A stretch of 38,060 bases of DNA from a virus, in IMG/VR virus record IMGVR_UViG_3300032053_000212, positions 1 through 38,060 of that record, one strand, 5' to 3'. This document shows, piece by piece, positions 31,957-38,060 of the stretch. The notes beneath the pieces were generated by a model. The model did not search any database, was not told where the DNA came from, and saw only the letters and a program-made list of their open reading frames with translations. Each line of letters opens with the position of its first letter. Position 1 is the stretch's first letter. Made by a program: the position numbers and the translations under genes.

Positions 31957-33942
31957 TTATTCCTTCACCACCTTGTACTCTTTAGGCTGACCCTTAAGAC
32001 CAGTACCACGAACATCAATAAGACTTTCACGCTCTAGTGCCAAGAGATGCTTTCTAGCAGGGTTGCGAGACAAGCTACATGCCGACATAACATCGTCGAT
32101 AGTAGCCCACTCGTCACGCTCCTCTAGGTACTCCTTAACTTGGGCAATAGCACCATCACCTACCTCTATTGCGTGCATGACCCGCGCTTGTGGGGAAATA
32201 CTAAAGTTATCTGCTGGGGCGAATCTGCCGGTCATGCTATCCATTATGAATTCGAGGCCGCCCTCCGTCTCGTCCGGGAGGTCCCTTTCGTCAATCCTGA
32301 GGAGCACCCTCCCTGGGTCGAGCTTGGACACTCTAAGCATGACATCGCCAGCGCCCCACAAGGCGCCAGAACCTCTTGGCCCGTCGCCTCCCTTTGGCGT
32401 GTGATGTAGAACCACGATGGCTGCCGACGGTAAAGCTCTAAGAATCTCGTTGAGTGCATCTTGTACAACTATTGCCCCCTGTACGGTGTTCTCATCTTGT
32501 GTGTGGATACTGGCATATGGGTCGAAGAAAATTATATCTGGTCGGAGTCGTAAGATTTGTTGTCGCAACTTACTAAAGCTCTCGACGTTATCAATCTTGA
32601 CTCCCTGCCGGTGTATGACCCACAGATTCTCAGTATTGTCGTTCCCGAAGACCTTCGCGAACCTTTGACCGAGCCTGTATGAGGGCCCCTCTTCCTCGAT
32701 GAGCATCGCTGAGAAGGTCTCTGTTGGCTTCCAGGAAGCGTTCCCCATAAAAGAGGTTGCGGTACATGCCGCATGGATGAGATTGATGGCAATCCATGTT
32801 TTGTACGACTTCGGTTCACCCACCAGAAGTGTCTTAGTCCCTCGTTCGATAAGGTTGGGTATAATCCAACGAGCCTCCGTCTTGGCTTCTTCGCGTAACG
32901 AACTGAGTGTGTATGCATATGGTCTTCTCTCAGAGTCATCTGCAGACAGTCCTAGAAGTTGTACGAACTCACCGATATCGTTAGGACAAGCCCTGGTGTA
33001 GTCGGAAATGTCGTTTCCGCCATAGACGTTAGCAGGCCAAGGAAGCGGGACCACTTCAAGCCTGGCCCCGAAGACGCTTCGAAGGTTATTAACGAAAGTT
33101 TGTTGGGATGCCCTGTCGCTTTGAGGGACCACGATAATACGCGTGTAGTCCTGGAAATGTCTAGCCCACTCATGACGGAAGTCAACTCCTGGAGATCCGA
33201 TGACCGGAACGTGAGTGTAGCCAGCATCATCAATCAACTGCCTCAGGACGAGGGTGTCCGTTTCGCCTTCGCATACAAGGGTTGTTCGAGAATCAGCATC
33301 GAGTAATGTATCACCCAGGAATAGTGCTTGACAACTATTCTTAATGTACCGCTTCCGGGTGCCGTGCCAAGATCTAAGACGGATTGCAACGAGTTGACCT
33401 CCGGCAAAGTAAGGAAGACCGATGTATTCATGCCCGCCAATGTCTTCAAAGTAGCCCGCCCCAGCTTCTCGGAGAGTCTCAAATCTAATTCCTCGAGACT
33501 CACAATAGTCTCGCACCAACGGCGTATCATCATTGAGTGCCAATTGTGCATCGCTTAGCCTTTCAACTTCTTGTCTTGGCAGGACTCGAAAAGCCTTTTC
33601 TAGTTGCTGGTCCTCTTTCTTCGTACCATTTAACGATATTGCAAACTCACTAACAAGCCTTTGTGCGTCCCACGTACTAAGGTTCTGCGATATCTCTAGG
33701 AACTCTGTGGGAGAGATCGCTTCTACACGCTCTCTTCCGACGGCCTTGCGCACCTGTGTTCGACACTTTTCATGTACACAACGATAGTTACCACTAAGAA
33801 GATTGACTGCTGCATGCCTGTCAGTATCTTGATGCCATGGCAGAATACAGTTAAAGTTTATCCAGCCATCAAGACTGGGTTTTCCTAAGTCAATCCCCAG
33901 GTAGTTTTCATAAAATGAGACCCAACTAGCACTGGGCGGCAA
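31957..33942 (-). CDS. Primase-helicase (zinc finger, TOPRIM, RecA-like ATPase)
   Basis: A 661-residue replication protein. C32, H37, C55 and C60 form a CHC2-like zinc site. A TOPRIM-like part holds VCEGETDTL (about 223-231, E225) with a less regular second acidic motif near D276. The ATPase has Walker A GEPKSYKT (375-382) and Walker B IIFFDP with D474, as in RepA/AAA_25 helicases; a winged-helix end spans about 610-655. It starts at TTG with AAGGAG 5 bases upstream, giving Met-Pro-Pro. It likely primes and unwinds phage DNA for the PolA-type polymerases. Confidence 0.87.
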   Translation of the reverse strand: MPPSASWVSFYENYLGIDLGKPSLDGWINFNCILPWHQDTDRHAAVNLLSGNYRCVHEKCRTQVRKAVGRERVEAISPTEFLEISQNLSTWDAQRLVSEFAISLNGTKKEDQQLEKAFRVLPRQEVERLSDAQLALNDDTPLVRDYCESRGIRFETLREAGAGYFEDIGGHEYIGLPYFAGGQLVAIRLRSWHGTRKRYIKNSCQALFLGDTLLDADSRTTLVCEGETDTLVLRQLIDDAGYTHVPVIGSPGVDFRHEWARHFQDYTRIIVVPQSDRASQQTFVNNLRSVFGARLEVVPLPWPANVYGGNDISDYTRACPNDIGEFVQLLGLSADDSERRPYAYTLSSLREEAKTEARWIIPNLIERGTKTLLVGEPKSYKTWIAINLIHAACTATSFMGNASWKPTETFSAMLIEEEGPSYRLGQRFAKVFGNDNTENLWVIHRQGVKIDNVESFSKLRQQILRLRPDIIFFDPYASIHTQDENTVQGAIVVQDALNEILRALPSAAIVVLHHTPKGGDGPRGSGALWGAGDVMLRVSKLDPGRVLLRIDERDLPDETEGGLEFIMDSMTGRFAPADNFSISPQARVMHAIEVGDGAIAQVKEYLEERDEWATIDDVMSACSLSRNPARKHLLALERESLIDVRGTGLKGQPKEYKVVKE

Positions 33943-33986
33943 AGGGACTCCTTAGGCAAATCGGGCGTAGTTAAGCGGGCCTATTT

Positions 33987-34016
33987 ATTATACTTCTTTA
34001 CCCCTTAGGACTTCAA
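33987..34016 (-). promoter_or_regulatory. Promoter upstream of the primase-helicase gene
   Basis: On the minus strand: TTGAAG, 18 bases, TATAAT. The site overlaps the 3' end of the small membrane gene. It lacks the GGTTTCC box. Confidence 0.65.
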
Positions 34017-34149
34017 CTAGAGCCTTCATGAGCAGCGTTCTCATATGGGCTTCCTTATTGATTTCACGAAGTTTCTCACTAATTGACATTAGGGAAAATA
34101 CCGCGGAAACTGCCAGGACAGCCCAGAAGATTCCAAAGAGCGTATGCAT
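33988..34149 (-). CDS. Small membrane protein with a helical tail
   Basis: A 53-residue protein. One hydrophobic segment (about 3-22, LFGIFWAVLAVSAVFSL) is followed by an amphipathic, charged helix (about 24-53). The ATG lies 1 base after the upstream TAA, so translation is coupled. A promoter for the next gene overlaps its 3' end. Function unknown. Confidence 0.65.
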   Translation of the reverse strand: MHTLFGIFWAVLAVSAVFSLMSISEKLREINKEAHMRTLLMKALVEVLRGKEV

Positions 34150-34150
34150 G

Positions 34151-34699
34151 TTACGGCAGCAGCTTAAGACAGCTCTTACCAAGAGTTACTACGGTACCAT
34201 GATCCTCAAACTTGTCACTGTCGTACTCAACCGTCGTCCCACATGAGTACGTGTAGACCGTGACTTCCTTCCACTCACTAGAACTCTTGTTCGGCGTGCC
34301 GTAAGGATCGAACTTCGGACGATCAGGATCGCCAGCTGAGAAGAGAACCTTCTTACGACCGGTATTAACTTCGACCTGCGGAGCCTGACAAAGATGGCAA
34401 CGTTCATGACCCATGAGTGTAACTCCTTTTCCCTGTTGTAAGAACCCCTCCATAGTGAAGGAGGGTATTCCTCCGACTTCAAACGTTTGATCGAACCTTG
34501 TAACACCGAGGATATGGCTCTCAAAATAGCGCGCGAATGCCTCGCCATATCCCCACTTGGAGATGTCAATAAACATGTCACTTGCCTCTATAGGCGGTTG
34601 ATAGTACTCTCGGATGGAAGATCCCATCGGTGTGATATCAATGCAAGCCCTGTGAGAGGATGTAGAGAACTCCCTCAGGTGATTGAAGTCTAGGATCAT
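34151..34699 (-). CDS. Hypothetical protein with a possible zinc site
   Basis: A 182-residue protein; the ATG at 34699, one base after the stop of the previous gene, is chosen over an upstream start that would lie inside that gene. CHLC near residue 100-103, a single Cys in YSCGTT and one near the C-terminus could form a zinc ribbon. Beta-like segments rich in Tyr, Gly and Asp dominate. Not recognised. Confidence 0.7.
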   Translation of the reverse strand: MILDFNHLREFSTSSHRACIDITPMGSSIREYYQPPIEASDMFIDISKWGYGEAFARYFESHILGVTRFDQTFEVGGIPSFTMEGFLQQGKGVTLMGHERCHLCQAPQVEVNTGRKKVLFSAGDPDRPKFDPYGTPNKSSSEWKEVTVYTYSCGTTVEYDSDKFEDHGTVVTLGKSCLKLLP

Positions 34700-34700
34700 G

Positions 34701-35018
34701 TTAGCGCTGCAAGAACGACAGCTTCTTCTTGAGATCCTCGAGCTGGGTCTCCAACTTCTCCTTCTCACGCTCCATCTTAGTTGTCCAGCGAACCGACAAC
34801 TTAGTCATGAGAGCAAGCTCCTCAAGCTCTTCAAGAGACATGATAGCCTTCTCTTTCTCATGACGCTCGATGGCCACATCGAACTCCCACTCGAACTCAC
34901 CCTTCTTCTCTCCTGGCACCTGCTTCGGCGTCAAGATCACATTCAAGCTTGGGCCGAATTCCAGAACGAATGGGGGATCAGGAATCTGGAGATTCGGCGT
35001 ACCCATCGGGCGCGGCAT
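34701..35018 (-). CDS. Hypothetical protein with C-terminal coiled coil
   Basis: A 105-residue protein, starting after AGGAGGG. The first 45 residues are Pro/Gly-rich and beta-like. Residues 50-105 are charged helices with heptad Leu/Met pattern (MEREKEKLETQLEDLKKKL-type), a coiled coil. It is one base before the zinc-site gene. Function unknown. Confidence 0.7.
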   Translation of the reverse strand: MPRPMGTPNLQIPDPPFVLEFGPSLNVILTPKQVPGEKKGEFEWEFDVAIERHEKEKAIMSLEELEELALMTKLSVRWTTKMEREKEKLETQLEDLKKKLSFLQR

Positions 35019-35050
35019 AGTTACCCTCCTAGCAAGTTGATTGAATAAAT

Positions 35051-35077
35051 GGTAGCACCCCCATCCGCTGTGCTACC
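35051..35077 (-). terminator. Hairpin after the small paralogue gene
   Basis: GGTAGCAC (35051-35058) pairs perfectly with GTGCTACC (35070-35077). On the minus strand it is followed by ATTTATTC, a short T-rich stretch. It lies in the 101-base gap between the stop at 35120 and the start at 35018. Confidence 0.6.
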
Positions 35078-35119
35078 CACCTACGCGCATTAGAGACTGT
35101 AGGCGCCCAATACTTCTTG

Positions 35120-35326
35120 TTAGTCGATCTCGGTGATCACTTCTTCTTTCTTACGGGAGCGCCTCTTCTTGGGCTTCGTGGGAGCACTTGGGAAGTCTTC
35201 TCCTGCGGTGTCCAGAGCGTCATCCCTTTCAGATCTCTGCCGACCTACATGAGCGGTAGGAAGATCCTCACGAACAAGCGTTGCGAATACGACACCTTCA
35301 CATACAACATCAATTGAGTTTGACAC
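35120..35326 (-). CDS. Small acidic/basic protein, paralogue of the gene at 35437
   Basis: A 68-residue protein from a GTG with AAGGA 6 bases upstream; a TTG 15 bases earlier is the alternative. Residues 4-18 (SIDVVCEGVVFATLV) match the start of the gene at 35437. The remainder is polar, with an Arg/Lys-rich cluster near residues 53-60 (KPKKRRSRKKE). Likely nucleic-acid or protein binding; not recognised. A strong promoter is just upstream. Confidence 0.65.
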   Translation of the reverse strand: MSNSIDVVCEGVVFATLVREDLPTAHVGRQRSERDDALDTAGEDFPSAPTKPKKRRSRKKEEVITEID

Positions 35327-35396
35327 TCTGGTTCCTTTCAATTTAATGGATACTATCCGGGACTTCGTTACAACCTCCTTTCATATCTATAATAAT

Positions 35397-35425
35397 ATTA
35401 TATAGTAAACCTCTTGAGGCCACAA
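35397..35425 (-). promoter_or_regulatory. Strong promoter with GGTTT box
   Basis: On the minus strand: TTGTGG, 17 bases ending GGTTTACTA, then TATAAT. The -35 hexamer is identical to that at 37068-37073. The transcript would carry a leader of about 60 bases with an AAAGGAGG that has no good start codon. Confidence 0.85.
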
Positions 35426-35436
35426 GTGGGCCCATA

Positions 35437-35808
35437 TTAAGACTTATGTTGACCCTCAAAGTACTCATCAATCAAATCCAAAAGCCTACCAGTAGCCTGA
35501 AAGAGTCCCTCAAGATCTTCCTGAGTCAAGCCTCGCAAGTACTTTTGGTAGCTCCCGGGGCGAGTCCTATCAGGGACTGAAACCTTTGCTCGCTTAGCAC
35601 CGATGAAGAACGCCGCATGCACATCCGCAGAATCCGAGTGTGCATGAATCTTATGTCCCTTATCAAACTCTTCGTGGGCATCCTCATCGCCACCAGCAGC
35701 TCTTCGCTTTCGAGTCTGCTTTACCTGCTTCTCTGGTGGGGCATCGCGAATAAGCGTTGCGTATACCTGCCCCTCAAAGATGACATCTACAGAGTCGTTG
35801 TCATCCAT
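35437..35808 (-). CDS. Hypothetical protein, longer paralogue of the gene at 35120
   Basis: A 123-residue protein. Its start (SVDVIFEGQVYATLI) matches the N-terminus of the downstream gene; the middle is Lys/Arg/His-rich and the end (about 88-118) is a helical, acidic region. It starts 8 bases before the stop of the zinc gene upstream. Shared N-termini suggest a common binding partner or a duplicated module. Function unknown. Confidence 0.65.
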   Translation of the reverse strand: MDDNDSVDVIFEGQVYATLIRDAPPEKQVKQTRKRRAAGGDEDAHEEFDKGHKIHAHSDSADVHAAFFIGAKRAKVSVPDRTRPGSYQKYLRGLTQEDLEGLFQATGRLLDLIDEYFEGQHKS

Positions 35809-35986
35809 CGGCTTGCATATTCACTTTGAAGGGTACTATAGGCCCCTTAAGCTTAGCGAAGCAAACGGGACAAATAGCTTCGCTTGCCCAACGCTCTGCC
35901 AATGGATCATAAAAGCGGTAGTAAATTACCCCGTCAGGAGTAGTTGCGTTATGATCGCACAGGAAGCAGGGCTCACAGTTAGTCAT
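35801..35986 (-). CDS. Small zinc-finger protein
   Basis: A 61-residue protein from the ATG at 35986, with GGAG 8 bases upstream; this overlaps the upstream stop by 8 bases. C4, C7 and C10 with CPVC near 39-42 form a likely zinc ribbon. Aromatic residues lie between the two cysteine groups. Function unknown. Confidence 0.65.
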   Translation of the reverse strand: MTNCEPCFLCDHNATTPDGVIYYRFYDPLAERWASEAICPVCFAKLKGPIVPFKVNMQADG

Positions 35987-36233
35987 CGGCACATCTCCGT
36001 TCGTCGAAGTCCTGCGGCTCATCACCCTTCAACGATCTCTGATATTCCTCCACGGTAACAAGTTCGTCCTCAGCGAGGATGTGATCACACGTGGGGCATT
36101 GCCAGCCGCTTTCGAGTTCCCCCATGTCTTCAGCACTGGTACCATCATAAGAACAGACTAGCTCTTTGACGGAATCTTCACCATAGTTCCCTGTGATGAA
36201 GCGATCGAGACTCTCGGACATTTGTCTATCCAT
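35979..36233 (-). CDS. Small zinc-ribbon protein
   Basis: An 84-residue protein; the ATG at 36233 has AAAGGAG 5 bases upstream and is preferred over the GTG before it. CPTC near residue 46-49 and single cysteines near 27 and 80 may bind zinc. The end is acidic. It follows its own promoter with a leader of only a few bases. Function unknown. Confidence 0.65.
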   Translation of the reverse strand: MDRQMSESLDRFITGNYGEDSVKELVCSYDGTSAEDMGELESGWQCPTCDHILAEDELVTVEEYQRSLKGDEPQDFDERRCADD

Positions 36234-36246
36234 CACATCTCCTTTA

Positions 36247-36276
36247 ATTATATATTAGAAACCCTTAAGCCGGCAA
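36247..36276 (-). promoter_or_regulatory. Promoter overlapping the end of the upstream gene
   Basis: On the minus strand: TTGCCG, 18 bases containing GGGTTTC, then TATAAT. The -35 hexamer lies in the last codons of the upstream zinc protein. The predicted start is just before the AAAGGAG of the next gene. Confidence 0.75.
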
Positions 36277-36744
36277 CGCCGACCCTTTAGTTACACCCTG
36301 CCCAGCAACTACTGAAACAGAAGGCTGCCACTTGGATACCTTTACACCATGACGTGCCTTGTTGTGGAACCTGTTAGAGCATTTCCGACTACAGAATTGC
36401 TTCTGGTCCTTCGTTAAAGGCCTGAGGCACTCCTTACAAAAGGACTGATTCAAGGAAGCTGTAAGTTTATTGGTCTTACGAGTAGCATTCCTCTTCTTAA
36501 CGGTACCCAGAGTTGAGCACCTGCGGGAGCAGAAACGATTGCCCTGATTGATCTGCTTGACCGTTAGAACCTTAGTGCAGTACTCACAGTACGCAGGCTT
36601 CTGATCGAACTTAAGGATCTCGTCCTCTGGAATCCTAGGAGCCCCGACAAGTTTGTACTCTACAGGTTCCCCCACGAACTGTTTGAAGGCCTCTAGAATC
36701 TCCTCAGAGGTACCTTCGATTTCCAACCTAATCTTGGCAGCCAC
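36265..36744 (-). CDS. Protein with two zinc-ribbon pairs
   Basis: A 159-residue protein starting at GTG in a TAGTG overlap. Two similar halves are visible: CEYC (about 53-56) with FCSRRC (about 71-76), and CKEC (about 103-106) with FCSRKC (about 117-122), so the zinc motif is internally duplicated. A basic linker joins them. DNA or RNA binding is likely; the function is not known. Confidence 0.75.
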   Translation of the reverse strand: MAAKIRLEIEGTSEEILEAFKQFVGEPVEYKLVGAPRIPEDEILKFDQKPAYCEYCTKVLTVKQINQGNRFCSRRCSTLGTVKKRNATRKTNKLTASLNQSFCKECLRPLTKDQKQFCSRKCSNRFHNKARHGVKVSKWQPSVSVVAGQGVTKGSALPA

Positions 36745-36950
36745 TAGAACTCCTCATCGTCGCATTTTAGGTCTTCTGGCAGGTTTGGCACTGGAGTTTC
36801 TTCTCGCTGACAGTCTTGCTCGACTATCCTAGCCGCACTCAAGTTAACTAGGGCAATAGCGATTGTAGTAAGGGAATCATTCAGCTTCTTCAACTCGTTG
36901 AGGAGAGATCCGAATTGCTGATAATCGCCGTTCGTCTCGAGGAACCCCAT
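36744..36950 (-). CDS. Small helical protein
   Basis: A 68-residue protein with one long helix (about 10-45, SLLNELKKLNDSLTTIAIALVNL-like) and an acidic tail. The ATG overlaps the stop of an 18-residue gene as TAATG. No homology recognised. Confidence 0.65.
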   Translation of the reverse strand: MGFLETNGDYQQFGSLLNELKKLNDSLTTIAIALVNLSAARIVEQDCQREETPVPNLPEDLKCDDEEF

Positions 36951-37006
36951 TAGAGATCACCCGCCCTCATCTTACGCCACTCATAGCTACCTTGGTAGGC
37001 TTTCAT
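36950..37006 (-). CDS. Tiny 18-residue gene, translationally coupled
   Basis: ATG at 37006 is preceded by AAAGGGG at 3 bases and encodes MKAYQGSYEWRKMRAGDL. Its TAA overlaps the next ATG as TAATG. It is the first reading frame after the promoter at 37045-37073. It may be a real peptide or a leader that sets translation of the next gene. Confidence 0.55.
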   Translation of the reverse strand: MKAYQGSYEWRKMRAGDL

Positions 37007-37044
37007 TATCCCCTTTCTAAGTAGTCTTTTCTGGTCTTCTATTT

Positions 37045-37073
37045 ATTATATAGGAAACCAAAAATGTCCACAA
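37045..37073 (-). promoter_or_regulatory. Strong promoter with GGTTTCC box
   Basis: On the minus strand: TTGTGG, 17 bases ending GGTTTCCTA, then TATAAT. It drives the small genes from 37006 downward. Confidence 0.87.
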
Positions 37074-37105
37074 GCTGGGCCTAGTTAAGACCTGCCTGCA
37101 GCAGA

Positions 37106-37303
37106 TCAGTCTCCAAAGAGGTAGAGGAGGAGAGCCAACCCTAACAGGACAGCAGGGAGGACGAAGAGCAAACAGGTTAAGGTACCAAGCACGTTCCCCA
37201 CAGAGTTATTACCGAATGCAGGTTCGGAGTTCTCGCCTTTACGCGTTACTGTCCGTCGAACTTGTCTACCTGAGCGCCTTACGGTATACGAACGTCGACT
37301 CAT
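37106..37303 (-). CDS. Basic protein with a C-terminal membrane segment
   Basis: A 65-residue protein from the ATG at 37303, one base after the preceding stop. The first 30 residues are strongly basic (SRRSYTVRRSGRQVRRTVTRK-like pattern) and the last 25 form a hydrophobic segment. Tail-anchored topology is likely. It follows another membrane peptide. Function unknown. Confidence 0.65.
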   Translation of the reverse strand: MSRRSYTVRRSGRQVRRTVTRKGENSEPAFGNNSVGNVLGTLTCLLFVLPAVLLGLALLLYLFGD

Positions 37304-37304
37304 A

Positions 37305-37433
37305 TCAACAACCCGCAACGGCGATAGCGAACAAGATTACAACAAAGACTGCGACCAAGATTGCACATGCAATGAAGAGAACGTAGCCACAACCAGTAGC
37401 AGTGCTACTAATAACGTTGTCTAGCTTATTCAT
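37305..37433 (-). CDS. Small membrane peptide, 42 residues
   Basis: ATG at 37433 follows AAAGGAA by 6 bases. After a polar start (MNKLDNVISSTATGCG) the rest is a hydrophobic segment (YVLFIACAILVAVFVVILFAI) ending Val-Ala-Gly-Cys. The stop is one base before the next ATG, so both membrane proteins are likely co-translated. Confidence 0.65.
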   Translation of the reverse strand: MNKLDNVISSTATGCGYVLFIACAILVAVFVVILFAIAVAGC

Positions 37434-37470
37434 ATGGCATTCCTTTTGTGGGCCTATATAGAGCGCAGCA

Positions 37471-37546
37471 GGGCCCCCAACCTACTACTATCTTCAGTTG
37501 GGGGCCCCGCGCAGAGGCAGGAGCGAAAGGGAATAACTCTCCTGCC
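37471..37546. terminator. Pair of GC-rich hairpins between small genes
   Basis: GGGCCCCCAAC (37471-37481) pairs with GTTGGGGGCCC (37497-37507), and GGCAGGAG (37516-37523) pairs with CTCCTGCC (37539-37546). No clear T-run follows on the minus strand. They lie in the gap 37434-37556, just after the stop at 37557. Terminator or processing site is likely. Confidence 0.5.
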
Positions 37547-37556
37547 ATTCTTAAGG

Positions 37557-37832
37557 TCACACGAGGATCAGGAACACCACACCCTCACGCTTGGAAGCCT
37601 TGATGCCGGCGTACGCCTCAGCGTCAGCCTTGATGGCCTTCGTCAGCTGCTGGTACAGCGTGCTGACGTTCGCGTCACTCTTGATCCGAGCACTCGCGAA
37701 ACCGCTCGTCTTGAACTCATCGAGGATCGCACGATACTTGCTCGACGTGCCGCGCTGCGTACCCGCAGGAACGCTCTCTTCCACGAGTGCCATACCCGCG
37801 GTCTCTTCGGTCTGCTCGGCGGTCTTAGTCAT
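37557..37832 (-). CDS. Hypothetical small protein
   Basis: A 91-residue protein. The ATG at 37832 has AAAGGAG 7 bases upstream and is preferred over one 30 bases earlier. Residues 1-30 are polar and Glu/Thr-rich; residues 33-80 are helical with KYRAILDEFKTSGF and TLYQQLTKAIKADAEAY; the end is hydrophobic (VVFLILV). It is more GC-rich than its neighbours. Possible DNA-binding helices, but not recognised. Confidence 0.7.
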   Translation of the reverse strand: MTKTAEQTEETAGMALVEESVPAGTQRGTSSKYRAILDEFKTSGFASARIKSDANVSTLYQQLTKAIKADAEAYAGIKASKREGVVFLILV

Positions 37833-37880
37833 TACAACTCTCCTTTGTCGGTGCGAATGCACGTGACTGATGACTCTCTA

Positions 37881-37909
37881 ATTATATAAGACACACGCTT
37901 GAAACACAA
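37881..37909 (-). promoter_or_regulatory. Promoter upstream of the 37557-37832 gene
   Basis: On the minus strand: TTGTGT, 17 bases ending GTGTCTTA, then TATAAT. A CACAAC/GTTGTG inverted repeat (37905-37910, 37923-37928) overlaps the -35 region and could be an operator. Confidence 0.8.
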
Positions 37910-37919
37910 CGGGAAACCT

Positions 37920-37931
37920 TCAGTTGTGCAT
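37920..37931 (-). other. Possible three-codon minigene (Met-His-Asn-stop)
   Basis: A perfect AAAGGAGG (37941-37948) lies 9 bases before ATG CAC AAC TGA. No other start codon is available near this strong site. It lies downstream of the promoter-like site at 37976-38004. It may be a true minigene, a leader, or a relic of a lost gene. Confidence 0.3.
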
Positions 37932-37975
37932 GAAAACGAACCTCCTTTATAGGTCTAATCTGTCGGACTATAAAG

Positions 37976-38004
37976 ATTATATAGGAAACCAAAGGGAGAC
38001 ACCC
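37976..38004 (-). promoter_or_regulatory. Promoter-like site with GGTTTCC box and weak -35
   Basis: On the minus strand: GGGTGT, 17 bases ending GGTTTCCTA, then TATAAT. The -10 context is identical to the site at 37045, but the -35 hexamer is poor. Confidence 0.65.
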
Positions 38005-38018
38005 GTTTGGACATCCAA

Positions 38019-38060
38019 TTACTCATCTAGTTCTTCTAAATCGAACACCTCGCCGGTACG
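38019..38060 (-). CDS. C-terminal end of a gene that continues past the window
   Basis: The last 13 codons of a minus-strand reading frame (RTGEVFDLEELDE, then TAA) run off the right edge. The acidic end is typical of many small phage proteins. A promoter follows its stop. Nothing can be said about function. Confidence 0.5.
   Translation of the reverse strand, partial: RTGEVFDLEELDE

Noticed and set aside
36744-38060. Alternative genetic code or stop-codon reassignment
   Set aside because: TAA, TAG and TGA all occur as plausible stops with correct start/stop overlaps across the window.

Overview
The window is about 38 kb of a tailed double-stranded DNA phage genome. A long tail tape measure gene, a tail-terminator/chaperone set and no contractile sheath point to a siphovirus. 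The host cannot be read with certainty. Strong Shine-Dalgarno sequences, sigma70-type promoters, a secreted Rpf/transglycosylase-like muralytic protein and carbohydrate-binding tail proteins fit a Gram-positive, perhaps actinobacterial, host, but this is only an inference. No integrase, tRNA, CRISPR array or insertion sequence was seen.

Layout. Positions 1-16156 (+ strand) hold a tightly overlapped virion operon: two paralogous tail-tube-like proteins, head-tail connector and neck proteins, tail terminator, a tail assembly chaperone with a textbook -1 frameshift site (GGGAAAA plus hairpin), the tape measure, a duplicated distal-tail protein (the second copy carries a deacetylase-like domain), a 1399-residue adhesin with three IPT/TIG domains and a LamG-like domain, a hub-like tail protein and a holin-like membrane protein. 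A hairpin at 16167-16211 closes this unit against the convergent minus-strand genes.

Positions 16220-38060 (- strand) hold replication, recombination, DNA modification and many small early-type genes: an HNH protein, an SNF2 helicase, two tandem UDG-exonuclease-PolA fusion polymerases, a DpdA-like DNA transglycosylase, a Sak4-like ATPase with a DUF669-like ssDNA-binding partner, a PD-(D/E)XK Fe-S nuclease, a RuvC-like nuclease with an apparently non-ATG start, folE-queE-queD-queC, a muralytic enzyme, an HTH regulator, a primase-helicase, then small zinc-ribbon and membrane proteins. Nine promoter-like sites on this strand carry TATAAT, seven of them in a shared CTATATAAT-like context often preceded by GGTTTCC.

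How the genes work together. FolE, QueD, QueE and QueC should convert GTP to preQ0, and the DpdA homologue should exchange it for guanine in phage DNA; no QueF or amidotransferase-type modifier is seen here, so dPreQ0 is the predicted modified base. The dpdA gene overlaps the first of two polymerases that each carry an N-terminal family-4-like uracil-DNA glycosylase domain. The upstream polymerase has an eroded glycosylase motif while the downstream one looks intact. This paired polymerase-glycosylase arrangement beside a base-exchange enzyme is the most unusual part of the window.
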